Shown piece by piece: positions 45,664 to 57,300 of a stretch of DNA of 64,000 bases. Both the position numbers and the translations under genes were made by a program. Origin of the DNA: Mikania micrantha (lineage: Eukaryota > Streptophyta > Magnoliopsida > Asterales > Asteraceae); the NCBI GenBank assembly GCA_009363875.1, contig CM018695.1:17084755-17148754 (forward strand), given 5' to 3'. The first letter of the stretch is position 1; every line of letters begins with the position of its first letter. The notes under the pieces were generated by a model. The model did no database searches. It was not told the origin of the DNA and saw only the letters and a list, made by a program, of their open reading frames with translations.

Positions 45664-48060
45664 TGTCACACCCCCACTTCTCGTCACCTATTGATAATGT
45701 CACTGATCATACTGAGAAGGTTGCGGAAGCATAGTGGTGATGTCTCAAAGACGGGGTGCAACTTACTTGATCCGGTATCACAAACACACAGATTAACTTA
45801 AAGATATTATATTACAAGGACAACATTATTACAAGCCGACAACAGTTACAATTTACAACCTAAACAGTCTGCACAAACTGAATTATTTATTTACAAGTGC
45901 CTGAACGTGCAATCTCACTCGTTGTTACTGTTTACCTGCAAAAATGTTTAAGCTTGAAAAGCCAGCACAAAGCTGGTGAGTTCGTAATGGTTTATCCGCA
46001 CAATATGATATGATATGCAAGATATTGATACACAGTTCCAAATATAACCATGGGACCTATATATAGTTCCTTTCGGCCTACTTCGTTCTGTATTATAAAG
46101 ATACTACCCGTCGGTAGATATCTTCGTGCCTCACTGTCTTAATGTCCATTACATACATTAAAATTAGATGTAACCAGGTAACAAACATTCACACAAGGGA
46201 AGAAGCAAACCTCCTAGTGAATGGGTTGTCAGCCGATAGTACTATCATTGTTTCCTGCTCGGCCCCACATGGGTTCAGTAGACACAGTTTGATGAATGAG
46301 GACTTTTAGATACTATGATAGAGAGCTAGAGGCAAAATCCCATGAACTCCCACAAAAGTTCGCCACAAGTTCACATTGAATCACACAGATAACAGTGATA
46401 CATATCATATGTTCTAGAAAAGTTTCACAGTTATACCCCGATGTTTGTAAAACATTGAAAAGAAAAGGGGTTGTACAAAACTCACCTGAGATATCAAGGT
46501 TAACAAACAACACACAGACTTGTATTTATGGTTTAATTCTGCATTAGGTAATGTTTAATAAGTTATCTATGTTTTAACTCACTTATTAGATCTTTCTGAA
46601 TGTTCAATGTCAAGGACATTGCCTTTTGAGTCATCAAACTGATATTAAGTCTTTAATCAGTTGTTTTAATTGAATATCATACAATCTATGATAATGTGGG
46701 AACCTATAATGATTCAGGTTCCTCAAACACAGTTGGTGACTCATTAGATTAATCAGAATATCTATGTCAATATTTAACCAAGAATTAGTCATACATCAAG
46801 AATCTTAATTCTACAACTTAAGGACTAATATGACTTATAAACACTAATCACCCTAAGTTGCATAAATTCAACAAAATCACAATTTATTATAATTTACAAT
46901 CTATGAACACAGTCATGCAAATGAGGTCATTTGGCCATAATTTCCTAACTTACATGTTAATCATATTCAACAAATCATAATATCACCATGGTTTTTCCAA
47001 ACTTTAGTGAAAGGAAGTATACTTATGCAAGTTTCATAATATTCAAGAAACCAATTATCATTCCTATTCTCATGGCATAATCTTAAAAACAAGTTGTAAG
47101 ATCATAAACAAATGTTTGATCATGATTTTTCAACATAATATGACTAAACATTCATCATTCTTGAACACTAATCAACCTACATAAGTATACAAAATCATTG
47201 GAACAAAATCATGACTTCATCTTGAATCTTGACATAAACCATTTTAACCAATTCATAAAATCAACATCACATGAACATAAGTTTCATCATAATCTAGACA
47301 ATAAAGTGATTAGCCCATAAGGCTTACAAGAAAAAAAAAGTGTGTAAAATTAACAAGACACATGATGGAAATAACAAATTCAGACCACTAGCAAGCAAGG
47401 ATTGGAAACAAAATGGTGATGGATGCTTCTTGGATCTTCAAGACCCTCAAAATAACCCTTGGAAAGCTTGGAAAATTCTGATCAGTGGGTATTTTTGCTC
47501 CAGGAAGTCCAGCCCTTTCAAATAGAGAGAAAAACTCAATTTATAGAAAGTCTGGGATTTGGCACGGTCGTGCAAGGTGCTACAGTGCTTCACTTTTGGT
47601 CTGGGGCCGTTGTCGAAGTTGTCATTTTCAGCTAAGACTTGAAAATCGACTCGAGGTGTCAGGCACGGTCTTGCACGAGTTAACAAGGCCGGCACTATCT
47701 TCCTTTGGCCCGGCATTGGCTAGCTTGCACGGTCATGCATGGCTCAGACACGGTCGTGCATGAGTCAGCACTACCATGCATGGCCCGGCACTACCTGGTT
47801 GCACGGTAGTGCAAGGTCTATGCATGGTCATGCGCGGGTCAGCACTGCCATGCTTGGCCTTGGCACTACCAGTATTGGGTTCGGAGTAGGGCTACACTGC
47901 CAACGCAAGATTTGGCACGATAGTGCACATCTGGGACTTGCTCAGAAATTGCTGAAATTCCATATAACGCTTGATTTTCTTCCGAGCAAGGTCATTATCC
48001 TACAAATTCACAAAAACAATAATTAGGGCTGTTTGTGAATGAATTTGCATGTTGTTAACG
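45664..48060 (-). mobile_element. 3' LTR of a decayed minus-strand gypsy
   Basis: The plus strand starts TGTCACACCCCCACTTCTCG, the reverse complement of the LTR end at 15426, and homology continues in order (GATATGTATCACTGTTATCT, GTACAACCCCTTTTC). It carries a donor-like GGTGAGTT (minus strand, 46486-46479), its complement at 45975-45982, an acceptor-like TTTTTGCAG at about 45944-45936, and a long array of GCACGGTCGTGCA-like palindromes (47565-47925) upstream of a TATA-like CTATAAATTG at about 47547-47538. The inner LTR boundary is not clear. Confidence 0.7.
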
Positions 48061-48100
48061 TTAAAATCGGGGGGAAATTATGTCAAATAATATGTATAAT

Positions 48101-50960
48101 TTAACGTGTATCACTTTTACCTACCTCCGACCAGCAGATAGGAGATCGACATTTGCATCCATAGAGTGCTTCAAATTGAGTGCATTGGTTACTAGTAACA
48201 AGTGGAAGATGAATGTCCCAGTTACCTCCGAAATCAATCACACAGCTTCTGAGCATATCTTCAAGACTTTGATTAGTTCGTTCAGTTTGTCCATCCGTTT
48301 GTGGATGATAAGTTTTGCTCATATTGATTCGCGTGCCGAGAGCATTTTGTTGAGTTTGCCAAAATCGTGACATAAATCGACTATCTCTGTCAGAAATGAT
48401 GGAGATCGGTACTCCATGTCGAGATACAATCTCATTGACATAGAGTTTAGCTAGTCTATCCATAGAGTAATTTTCTCAGATTGGTAAAAAGGGCGCATAT
48501 TTAGTAAGGCGATCAACTATAACCCATATAGAGTCATGATTGTGTGACGTTCTGGGTAGTTTAGTAATGAAATTAATAGAGAGCTGATCCCATTTCCACA
48601 TGAGAATCTCCGGTTGTTGTAATAACCCAGAAGGTCGTTGAAGTTCTGCCTTAACCTTAAGACACGTTAAACATCTATCCACGTATTCTGCTACATGTTT
48701 CTTCATCCCAGTCCACCAATAAAAATCTCTAAGGTCTTTATACATTTTATCGGCACCTGGATGAATAGAATACATGCATTTGTGTGCTTCATCCAAGATG
48801 ATTGTTCTAATGTTACCAAATAAAGGAATCAAAATTCGGCTTTTAAAATACAGTACTCTATCAGTTTTGGTTTCTAGTTGCTTGTCTAATCCTCTTAGTT
48901 CCTCAGCTGGGTAGTTTGTTGCTTGTAAAGCTTGTTGTCGAGCCTCTTTGACTTGAGGAATTAGACTGGTATGAATAGTCATCCCTAACGCTCTCACACG
49001 TAAAGGTTTAACTCGTTCCTTGCGACTCAAGGACTCGGCTACGACATCCGCTTTACCTGGATGATAACGAATTTCATAGTCATAGTCACTTAAAAGTTCT
49101 ACCCATCGCCTTTATCGCATGTTCAACATCTTTTGATCTAGAATATGTTGAAGACTTTTTTGATCAGTGTATATAATGCACTTTGTTCCATATAGATAGT
49201 GTCTCTAAATCTTGAGTGCAAACACTACTGCACCGAGTTCTAGATCATGAGTGGTATAGTTCTTCTCGTGTATTTTTAACCATCGAGAAGCATAAGCAAT
49301 TACCTTGTCTTTCTGCATTAACACGCACCCGAGACCCTGACGAGAAGTATCACAGTATATCGTGAAGTATTAGTACCTTCCGGTAATGCAAGTACAGGTG
49401 CGTTGCAGAGTTTGTTTTTCAATAGTTGGAATGCCTCCTCCTGTTGGGAATCCCATATAAATTGTTTATTTTTCTGCGTCAAAGTTGTTAGTGGCAAAGC
49501 TATTTTTGAAAAGTTCTTAATGAATCGTCGGTAATAACCTGCCAGTCCTAAGAATTGACGAATTTCAGTTGGGGTTTGTGGTCTCTCCCATTGTTTCACA
49601 GCTCTAAACTTACTAGGATCCACTTGTATACCGTTCTCATTTACTACCTGTCCAAGAAATTGAACTTCCTGTAACCAAAATTCACACTTGGAGAATTTGG
49701 CATAAAGCTTTTCACGTGCTAAAAGTTCTAAAATTAGTTTCAAATTCTGTGCATGTTCCTGTTGGTTTCGGGAGTAAATGAGAATGTCATCAATAAATAC
49801 AATCATAAACTTATCCAGATAAGATCTTCATACTCGATTCATTAGATGCATGAAAACTATAGGTGCATTTGTTAACCCAAATGACATTACTAAAAACTCG
49901 TAATGCCCGTAAGGGGTTCGGAAAGCAGTTTTAGGAACGTCATCATCATGAAATCGTAACTGATGATATCCAGATCTTTGATCGATTTTAGAAAAATAAG
50001 TATCACCTTGCAATTAATCGAATAGGTCATCAATAAGAGGTAGTGGATACCGATTTTTGATTGGTAATTTATTGAGTTCCCTATAGTCGATGAACATCCT
50101 GAACGAACTATCTTTCTTTTTCACAAAAAGAATTGGTGCTTCCCAGGGTGAGAAACTAGGTCTAATAAAACCTTTGTCTAATAGTTCTTGTATTTAACCT
50201 GAAAGCTCTTGCATTTCTGAGTGTGCTAAACGATAAAGAGCTTTAGCAACAGGTGCGGCACCTAGAATCAAGTCAATATGAAATTCAACTTGTCTCACTG
50301 GGGTAATCCTAATATATCCTCAGGAAAAATTTCAGGAAAACCCTTGACTACAAGAATATCTTTGATACGTTTTTGTGGAGAACTGTTCTCAGTCACATGT
50401 GCTAGAAAGGCCTGACAACCTTTCCACAAGCATTTCTCAGCTTGCATACATGATATGATTCCAAGTTTTCTATCAGCTCGTTCTCCTTGAACTTTGAGTG
50501 TATTACCGTCAGGTAATGGAATACGGATCACCTTGTTTTGACACAACTTCTGCTTGGTTATCAGAAAGCCAATCCATGCCGACCACGACATCAAAGCTTC
50601 CAAGTTCAATGGGAAGTAGATTGATATTGAAAAGGTGATAATTCAGATTCAAGGGACATCTTTGAATAACACTGTTAGTTTTGATCAACTTGCCATTGGC
50701 AAGTTCAATGAAATAGGAATTTTCTGGATCTATAGTAGGCAATGAAAGTAATGATGCAAATTCAGGAGTGATAAAACTCTTATCTGCCCTTGTATCAAAC
50801 AAAACTGATGCGCATAAATTATTGAGAAGGAACGTATCAGTGACAATATTCGCATCATGCCTAGCTTCTGTTGCACCAATCTGGAAAGCTCTCCCCTAGC
50901 CTCATTCCCTTGTTGATTTAATTTGTTGTTACAACTCTTATTCAAGCAAATGTATGTAAC
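48101..50960 (-). pseudogene. gag end and pol of the decayed minus-strand gypsy
   Basis: On the minus strand from about 50960: the end of gag, then protease with DTRADKSF (the usual Gly of DTGA is Arg), reverse transcriptase (FSKIDQRSGYHQLRF, FIDDILIYSR, FLGLAGYYRRF with no insert), an interrupted RNase H (near 49370-49130), integrase zinc finger (HPGADKM...CLTCLKVK) and core (SDRDSRF, TYHPQTDGQTERTNQS). It stops abruptly near 48101, losing the chromodomain-like tail and polypurine tract. Several stops and frame changes are present (for example near 50615, 50200, 49825, 49370, 48470). The 5' LTR and most of gag are missing. Confidence 0.88.
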
Positions 50961-51430
50961 ATTTACTTGCATTAATGTAACAACCACTTACATCAACTTA
51001 CAGCATTATAACACATTCTTACATTATTTCTTGTTTTAAAATTTTTTATTTATTTTAAAATCTTTATAACCTTTTTTACTATATTATGATTTTTTTAATT
51101 AACACAAGTTCGTATTACTTTAAATATATAAAAAACTATCGAGCATGTGCAATAAAACTTTGTATTCGTAAGTTATTCATATTTTAAGTAAAATCAATGA
51201 ATGAATGACATAACAAATCTAGTGTAATAATGATGACATGAATTAAAAGACAATTACTTATATGCCTTTTTGATTTTAAATAAATTTTTAGTTTGATTAA
51301 AAAATAGGAAAAAAACATACACCATTGGATACTTTTTCATGTGGGTCCAGAAGTGATGGCATGAGGTTAATGAGTTAACACAATAACAACGGGTTAACAA
51401 CCAAACCATCCACTATGTGTGTGTGTGTGT
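50961..51430. other. Non-coding AT-rich DNA ending in a (GT)n tract
   Basis: The beginning has TTACATCAACTTACAG words like those at 44400-44800. No gene; a (GT)n run at 51415-51432 abuts foldback copy 4. Confidence 0.5.
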
Positions 51431-51827
51431 ATATAGGGAGATGATCAAATGTTAACTCACTTATTGCGGTAACCTATATAACTCTGCCAAGATCAATTCA
51501 AATCTTTGTTTTCTTTTTTTAAATATTATTATTACACATAAACAATACTTTCTTCTTTTATGTATATGTGTAAATTTATCATCGTTTAAGATTTAAAAGC
51601 TTTGTAAGTTTTGGTATTAACAAGTTTTGGTTACATTAAGTAATGTAACCAAAGCTTACATTGCTTTTAAATCTTAAATCAATGACAAATTTACACATAC
51701 ACATAAAAGAAGAAAGTATTGTTTATATATAATAATGATATTTAAAAAAAGAAAACAAAGATTTGGATTGATGTTGGCGGAGTTATACGGGTTACCGCAA
51801 TAAGAGTGTGTTAACAAAGGAACCATC

Positions 51828-51835
<8 letters not shown>
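51431..51835. mobile_element. Foldback element copy 4
   Basis: The arms ATATAGGGAGATGATCAAAT...AACTTTCTTC-type and their reverse complement meet near 51635 (GTTACATTAAGTAATGTAAC). The arm retains a variant of the conserved core (TTTATCATCGTTTAAG). It has (GT)n on the left and (TA)n on the right. It is the most divergent of the five copies. Confidence 0.8.
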
Positions 51836-51862
<27 letters not shown>

Positions 51863-52086
51863 GTGATTAGTTTTATTTATTTCGTCGTCAGTGGCAGAGG
51901 TATTTATATGAGACCGATGGCCCAGGACATCTATTTTTCAGCGTATATGGGTATTTATGAATGACGTTTTTAAGTGATAGCATTGCTTTTTGGACTAGTG
52001 ACAATACTGGTTGCAACAGTTAGTGTTGAAAGAATTTTTTTTCAATGAAACATATAAAGATGAAATTGCGTAAGAAGATGAAAGAT

Positions 52087-52314
52087 ACGAAAGGGCTTCT
52101 AGCCTACTAGTATTGTGATGAAGGGGAGAAACTACACCTCATCCAGCTCAGGGGTTCAAACCTAAGCAGGGGTTCAAACCTAAGCAGGAGAGGGGGTTTA
52201 CAGATTCATCCGATTTCTGCTTATCTGAAGGTGGAAGGGTGACGACTGAGCCTGCCCTTGGATGTGTGTCCATTTGGGCTTAAATCAGTCGTTCAGGCTG
52301 AAACCATTATAAAA
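52087..52314 (+). mobile_element. tRNA-derived SINE with duplicated B box
   Basis: A box TAGCCTACTAG (about 52101-52111) and two B boxes GGTTCAAACCT (52153-52163 and 52171-52181, an 18-bp tandem duplication), a T/G-rich body and an A-rich 3' end (ATAAAAAAG). Flanked by 15-bp direct repeats AAGAAGATGAAAGAT (52072-52086) and AAGAAGACGAAAGAT (52315-52329), one mismatch, as expected for LINE-mediated insertion. Its A and B boxes are nearly those seen inside the gypsy LTRs. Confidence 0.8.
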
Positions 52315-52329
52315 AAGAAGACGAAAGAT

Positions 52330-53282
52330 GTATACATGAATGATTCCTGGATTTGTTATTTGTTATGTTGAAAAATAGTCATTTTAACAAGTTTTGGTCA
52401 AAAATGTGATGTAATGTTTTCAAAAGTTGAAAACTCATAGGAAACAACTGAAAGTATTTTTTTTTTAATTTGTAAATACTATCAAATTTATATTATGTGT
52501 TTTTTAAAATTTCTATTAATGATTTTTATTTGATCGGTTTTTATTATGTGATGAGTATTGTCCGAATCGAACGATAAAACTGACCAGAAAAATTTAAGTA
52601 CAATACTAAATTAGAACATATAAATACAATGATATCTATAAAAAAAAATCTTAGATTCGTGACTGCTTCTCTAACACGTGAGTCCTAAAAGTTTGGTTTG
52701 TTTTAAATCGCAATAACTAATTCTCAATCTTTTCAAACCCGGACCGGACTGGTCGGACCGGGATTCTGTATCTCTAGCGGTCCGGCTATGTGCTCAGAAT
52801 CGTTTAGGAAGGAACCAGGCGGTTCAACCAGTAGCCGCCGGCCCGACCAGGAAACCGGGCATTTTGAACCGGATCTGTTACAAAATCATGAATATAGATC
52901 AACACACTAGAAGATCCGGCAACAAAAGCGATGAACAGATCCGTTGATGCGGCGGTCGTCGACGAGACGAGAACAGTTCCATTTGGGGAGACGCGGCAAG
53001 CTCAGATCTGATAAGCGCAGCGACCGGTGACTGGTGCGACCGGGAGACTGTGACGGGTGACGGAGCAAGCTCAGATCCGATTGATGTGACGAGCGGTGCG
53101 ACTGGGAGACTGGTGCGGCTGCAAGGGTTTTAAAGTTTTAGAGAAATTTGTGTTTAAAAAGAGAGAGTGCTGAGAGTTAAGAAATGCCGAAAAGGAAGAT
53201 GCGCGGAGGAGGCTAGGAGCTATCTATAAATGAACATATGCCGTTCATCAAAAAATCTATATATATATATATTTATATATTG
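52330..53282. repeat. Repeat-derived DNA including CCGG-rich blocks
   Basis: 52735-52870 is dense in CCGGAC/CCGGTC/GGTTC words, like 8845-8999. 52880-53130 is relatively GC-rich with a duplicated phrase (CAAGCTCAGATC at 53008 and 53068) but no coherent frame. 53255-53282 is AT repeat. Confidence 0.5.
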
Positions 53283-53670
53283 TAGGGAATGGTTCAAATA
53301 CTAACCCTCCTTACGGCGCTAACCCATTAACTTTGGCAAAAAATGGCCGGATCTTGAATTTTTTTTTAAACATCATTGTAACACAATTTGAACACCATGT
53401 TCAGTTTTGAGTTTTGGCTAATTCATCACCGTTTGGGCTCTTACAGTACTGTAGGTGTTTAAATATTTAAAACTTACAGTACTGTAGCAAAAACCTTACA
53501 ACGATGATATTTTTTAAACGGTGATGAATTAGCCAAAACTCAAAACTGAACATGGTGTTCAAATTGTGTTACAATGATGTTTAAAAAAAAAATTCAAGAT
53601 TCGGCCATTTTTTGCCAAAGTTAATGGGTTAGCGCCGTAAGAGAGGGTTAGTATTTGAACCCATTCCTAT
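53283..53670. mobile_element. Foldback element copy 5, upstream of the G3BP-like gene
   Basis: Nearly the same sequence as copy 3 (TTGAACACCATGTTCAGTTT, TACAGTACTGTA, then the inverted arm), with a small change where the second TACAGTACTGTA is replaced by TTACAACGATGAT. AT-rich microsatellite borders lie on both sides. It ends about 250 bp upstream of the gene's TATA box. Confidence 0.9.
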
Positions 53671-53923
53671 ATATTGTATATTTAATATAAATATTTTATA
53701 TATATATATATATATTTTTGTATAACATACTCGCCTCAACCGGTCCGACCGCTGACCAGTTAAGAGACCGGTTCGACGTCCGATCCGGTTGTAAAAACAT
53801 TGCTAATTTTATAAATTAGTCTATTTTTTTAGTTTCCTCGTTAGTTTGTTTCTTAAAAAGGAAATGCACCGTTAGGGTTAAGAAAAAACAGAGGAAATAA
53901 AATCAAAAATTTACCAACGATGA

Positions 53924-53930
53924 TATATAA
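53924..53930 (+). promoter_or_regulatory. TATA box of the G3BP-like gene
   Basis: TATATAA in a CCAACGATGATATATAAATT context lies about 380 bp upstream of the start codon, with CT-rich 5' UTR-like sequence following. Confidence 0.5.
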
Positions 53931-54130
53931 ATTTCCTGGAAACCCTTTCACACACTTCCTCTTCCACCTCGTACGTACTCGCTATTGCCTTCGCATCTCC
54001 AAGATCCCTCAGGTACACACCAAACCCTAAAATCACACACACAAACAAATCTAGAACACAAACAAAGGGATCAGAGATTGTATCTTTCTCAGTCTCTTTT
54101 CTCATTCGCATCTTTCTCTGCGAAATCCAG

Positions 54131-54288
54131 GTACAGATTCATTTATACTCGCTCCAATCGATTTGTTTATCTGCTATGACGTTTTTATTAGATTTGTTGG
54201 TTTTGATCTGTTTTGTGTTCTTGTTAAATGTTTTTTTTTTTCGTATTTCATTTTCGTAACGACTTGTTGTTTGTGTTGCTTTCGTTAG
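54131..54288 (+). other. Probable 5' UTR intron of the G3BP-like gene
   Basis: AAATCCAG|GTACAG at 54131 and a T-rich tract ending TTTCGTTAG at 54288 give a 158-bp intron 19 bp upstream of the start codon. T-rich leader introns are common in plant genes of this class. An alternative donor (CCTCAG|GTACAC) lies near 54011. Confidence 0.55.
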
Positions 54289-54307
54289 GGTTTTGATTTG
54301 TTCAACA

Positions 54308-57300
54308 ATGGCGTCTCCGGCAGCGGCACCGCAGCAACCTGTCTCTGCTCAAGTTGTATGTATTGCTTTTGTTAATTTCTTAATTTGCGCACGCTGTTCA
54401 TGGAAATTTGTTATATCTGAATAAATTGAAGTTTGAGTAGCTTACAGCAGTGCTATGATTTTTAGAATCTAGGATGAGGTTATAATTTTTTTTTGTTGTG
54501 TGGTTTTATTTTAAGAAATATTGAATTGATCTTTGTTTTTGTTTGGAATGCGGTTAAATTCTGTGAGCCAAAGTTACTCGTCTCCAGGTGGAAACAAATC
54601 AATTCTGTTTATGGGTAATGGGACAACTAAATATCAGGAATTAGTGCTCTAATTATGTTAACGTCAACATTATCAAGGGTTTGTGCTGATAATCTTCTGG
54701 TTTGTTGAACTGTGAATTTCTAGTTTGTGAGGGTGGTAAGTTAATGCTATAAATGTTGAGTTGTTAGTATATGTTCCTGCAAGTGGGTTTTTTTTTTTTT
54801 TTGATAATTATTGGCTTCTGTTGATATTATTATATTAATTCATGTAATTCAGCAATTGATAAATGAATTTAGAATTAATAGCTTGAGTTCTTTCTTTTTT
54901 GCCTATGACCTCTTGGCCTAGCGCCTCCTGATGTATATCCCCACCAAATTGGTGCCGTTTCTGGTCCTTAAAGTGGGCAATAGGTGTGAATTTTAGGGGT
55001 AGATTAAAGGAGGGTGTGAGTTTGCCATTTAATTTATGTAGTTATTTTTTTTTTTGTTTAAGGCTTGAGGCTATTTAGAGTACATACGGCTACAATTTGG
55101 TAACAATTTTAATGCAAATCAGATGCAATGCTTCACTATGATGAGGTGCATGCATGCTAGTCTTACACATTATGGTTTGCACTTGGCCAGCTCGCCTTGA
55201 CATTAACTTTTGGTGTTTTACTGCTTAACTAACACCAATAATATATGTAGAAAATGGTGTTCATCATTTTCATGCATTTGATTTCCGATATAGTTTGATA
55301 ATCATAAGATGACAGTAGTCTACAGGAAAAATTTTGCATGTGTTACTCATGACTCGTCAAATGCTCTAGTTTAGGTATCAATATTAATCTTGGCTTTAAT
55401 TTTTGTTTATAAATGAATGCGTTCACATTTTAGCTTAAAATCAATTAATTCGGTATTCCTATGTTGTTTTTTCGTTTTCAGTATGATGATTATGTTTTGT
55501 CTTTTGGGGTTAAATAGGTTGGCAATGCTTTTGTTCAGCAGTATTATCATATACTACACCAGTCTCCAGGTTTAGTTCATCGCTTTTATCAGGACATTAG
55601 CAAACTTGGACGCCCTGAGGTGGATGGTACCATGAGCATTACCACTACTATGGATGTATGTTTACCTCTCTTTTATTCATTATTATTAATCATCATGTAT
55701 ACAACAACAAGCAGCAAGCATACCCAGTAAAAATCCCACTTAGAGTAGGGTCTGGGGGGGAAGGATAGAGACAAACCTTACCCCTATCCTAGTCGGGACA
55801 GAGCTCCGAAGGAGTCCCCGGCTCAAAGTTATCGTTTGAGGTTAATCACCTCAACGCTTTTAACAATTATTTTCACAAAATAAGTAAAATAACGTTAAAA
55901 TTAGTGTAATTTTACTTTTGCCCATTAAGTGCCAACACATATATACATTATATGCGTGCACCACAAATTGGGCGTTATTAATCATCATGTATGGTAATTA
56001 AAAAGTTGTTACATGTGGTACATTTGCTTTTGTTAAGTGACTAGTTTTACTGAAAACTACTCTAAAACAGTTGGAATATTACAACTTTTAGTTGGGGGAT
56101 GTAGATGGATGAACCAAGTACAAAATGTCAATTGATTTTCACTTTGTTACCCTACAGATTTCTGTGAGTAGGTGGACATGTATTTGTGAGTTTTTGGTTC
56201 TGATTAGTTTTCCTGGATGTGCAGGCCATCAATTCTAAAATACTATCTCTTAACTATGACGAGTTCAGAGCTGAGATTAAATCTGTAGATGCGCAAGAGT
56301 CATTGAGTGGTGGAGTCAATGTTTTAGTCACTGGGTACCTAACCGGAAAGGATAATGTTCTTCGAAAGTTTACTCAAGCTTTCTTTCTTGCAACACAAGA
56401 CAAAGGTTACTTTGTCTTGAATGATATGTTCCGCTACATGGAGGATGCCAATTATGCTGAAGGCGTTAATGCTCCTGTTGCGGATGTTGAAGATCCCATT
56501 AATTCTGAGCAAGGTGATTGAAAATACATACATATATAACTATTATTGATATTTTAAATCACTTTCATCAACTGTTTTGTTTTCATATAATTAATGTATA
56601 TTGTTCAAGATCTTAAAGCCAAACTAGTTTGGTTGATGCATAAAAATGAGTTATTTGATGATCAAAAGAATTCATTTTATTTGTTGATATTGTATAACTA
56701 TGAATTTTTACTTATATCTGTAGGAATGTATGTAATGAATACAAAAGTGATTAAAAATTGTTTTTTGGACGACTTATAACCAGACGTTTTATGTTTCCAT
56801 GCGTTTTTTCTTCGTAATTAGTTACAATGTTGGGTTATTCTATAGCAACTCGTTTCTGCTTTGTCCACCATATTATTCTTAAGCACAACATGGAGCACCT
56901 ATGAAGTGTAATATTGCATAACTATGAATTTTTACTTATATCTGTAGGAATGTATGTAATGAATACATAAGTGATTAAAAATTGTTTTTTGGACGACTTA
57001 TAACCAGACGTTTTATGTTTCCATGCGTTTTTTCTTCTTAATTAGTTACAATGTTGGGTTATTCTATAGCAGCTCGTTTCTGCTTTGTCCACCATATTAT
57101 TCTTAAGCATAGCATGGAGCACCTATGAAGTGTAATAGACAACAGTGTTTTATATTTAAGCATGCACCATATCTGTTGAACATTTATATTAATAAATTTT
57201 CACCTAAATTTGTAAAAGATATCCAATTTATGTATAAACAAATTGCAAAATTTTATTAGATTAGTTATAAGCTAAATTGCTTTTGATATTTTTACAGTTT

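Noticed and set aside
47447..48026. Overlapping frames on both strands
   Set aside because: They run through the GCACGGTCGTGCA palindrome array of an LTR; G+C-rich repeats simply lack stops.
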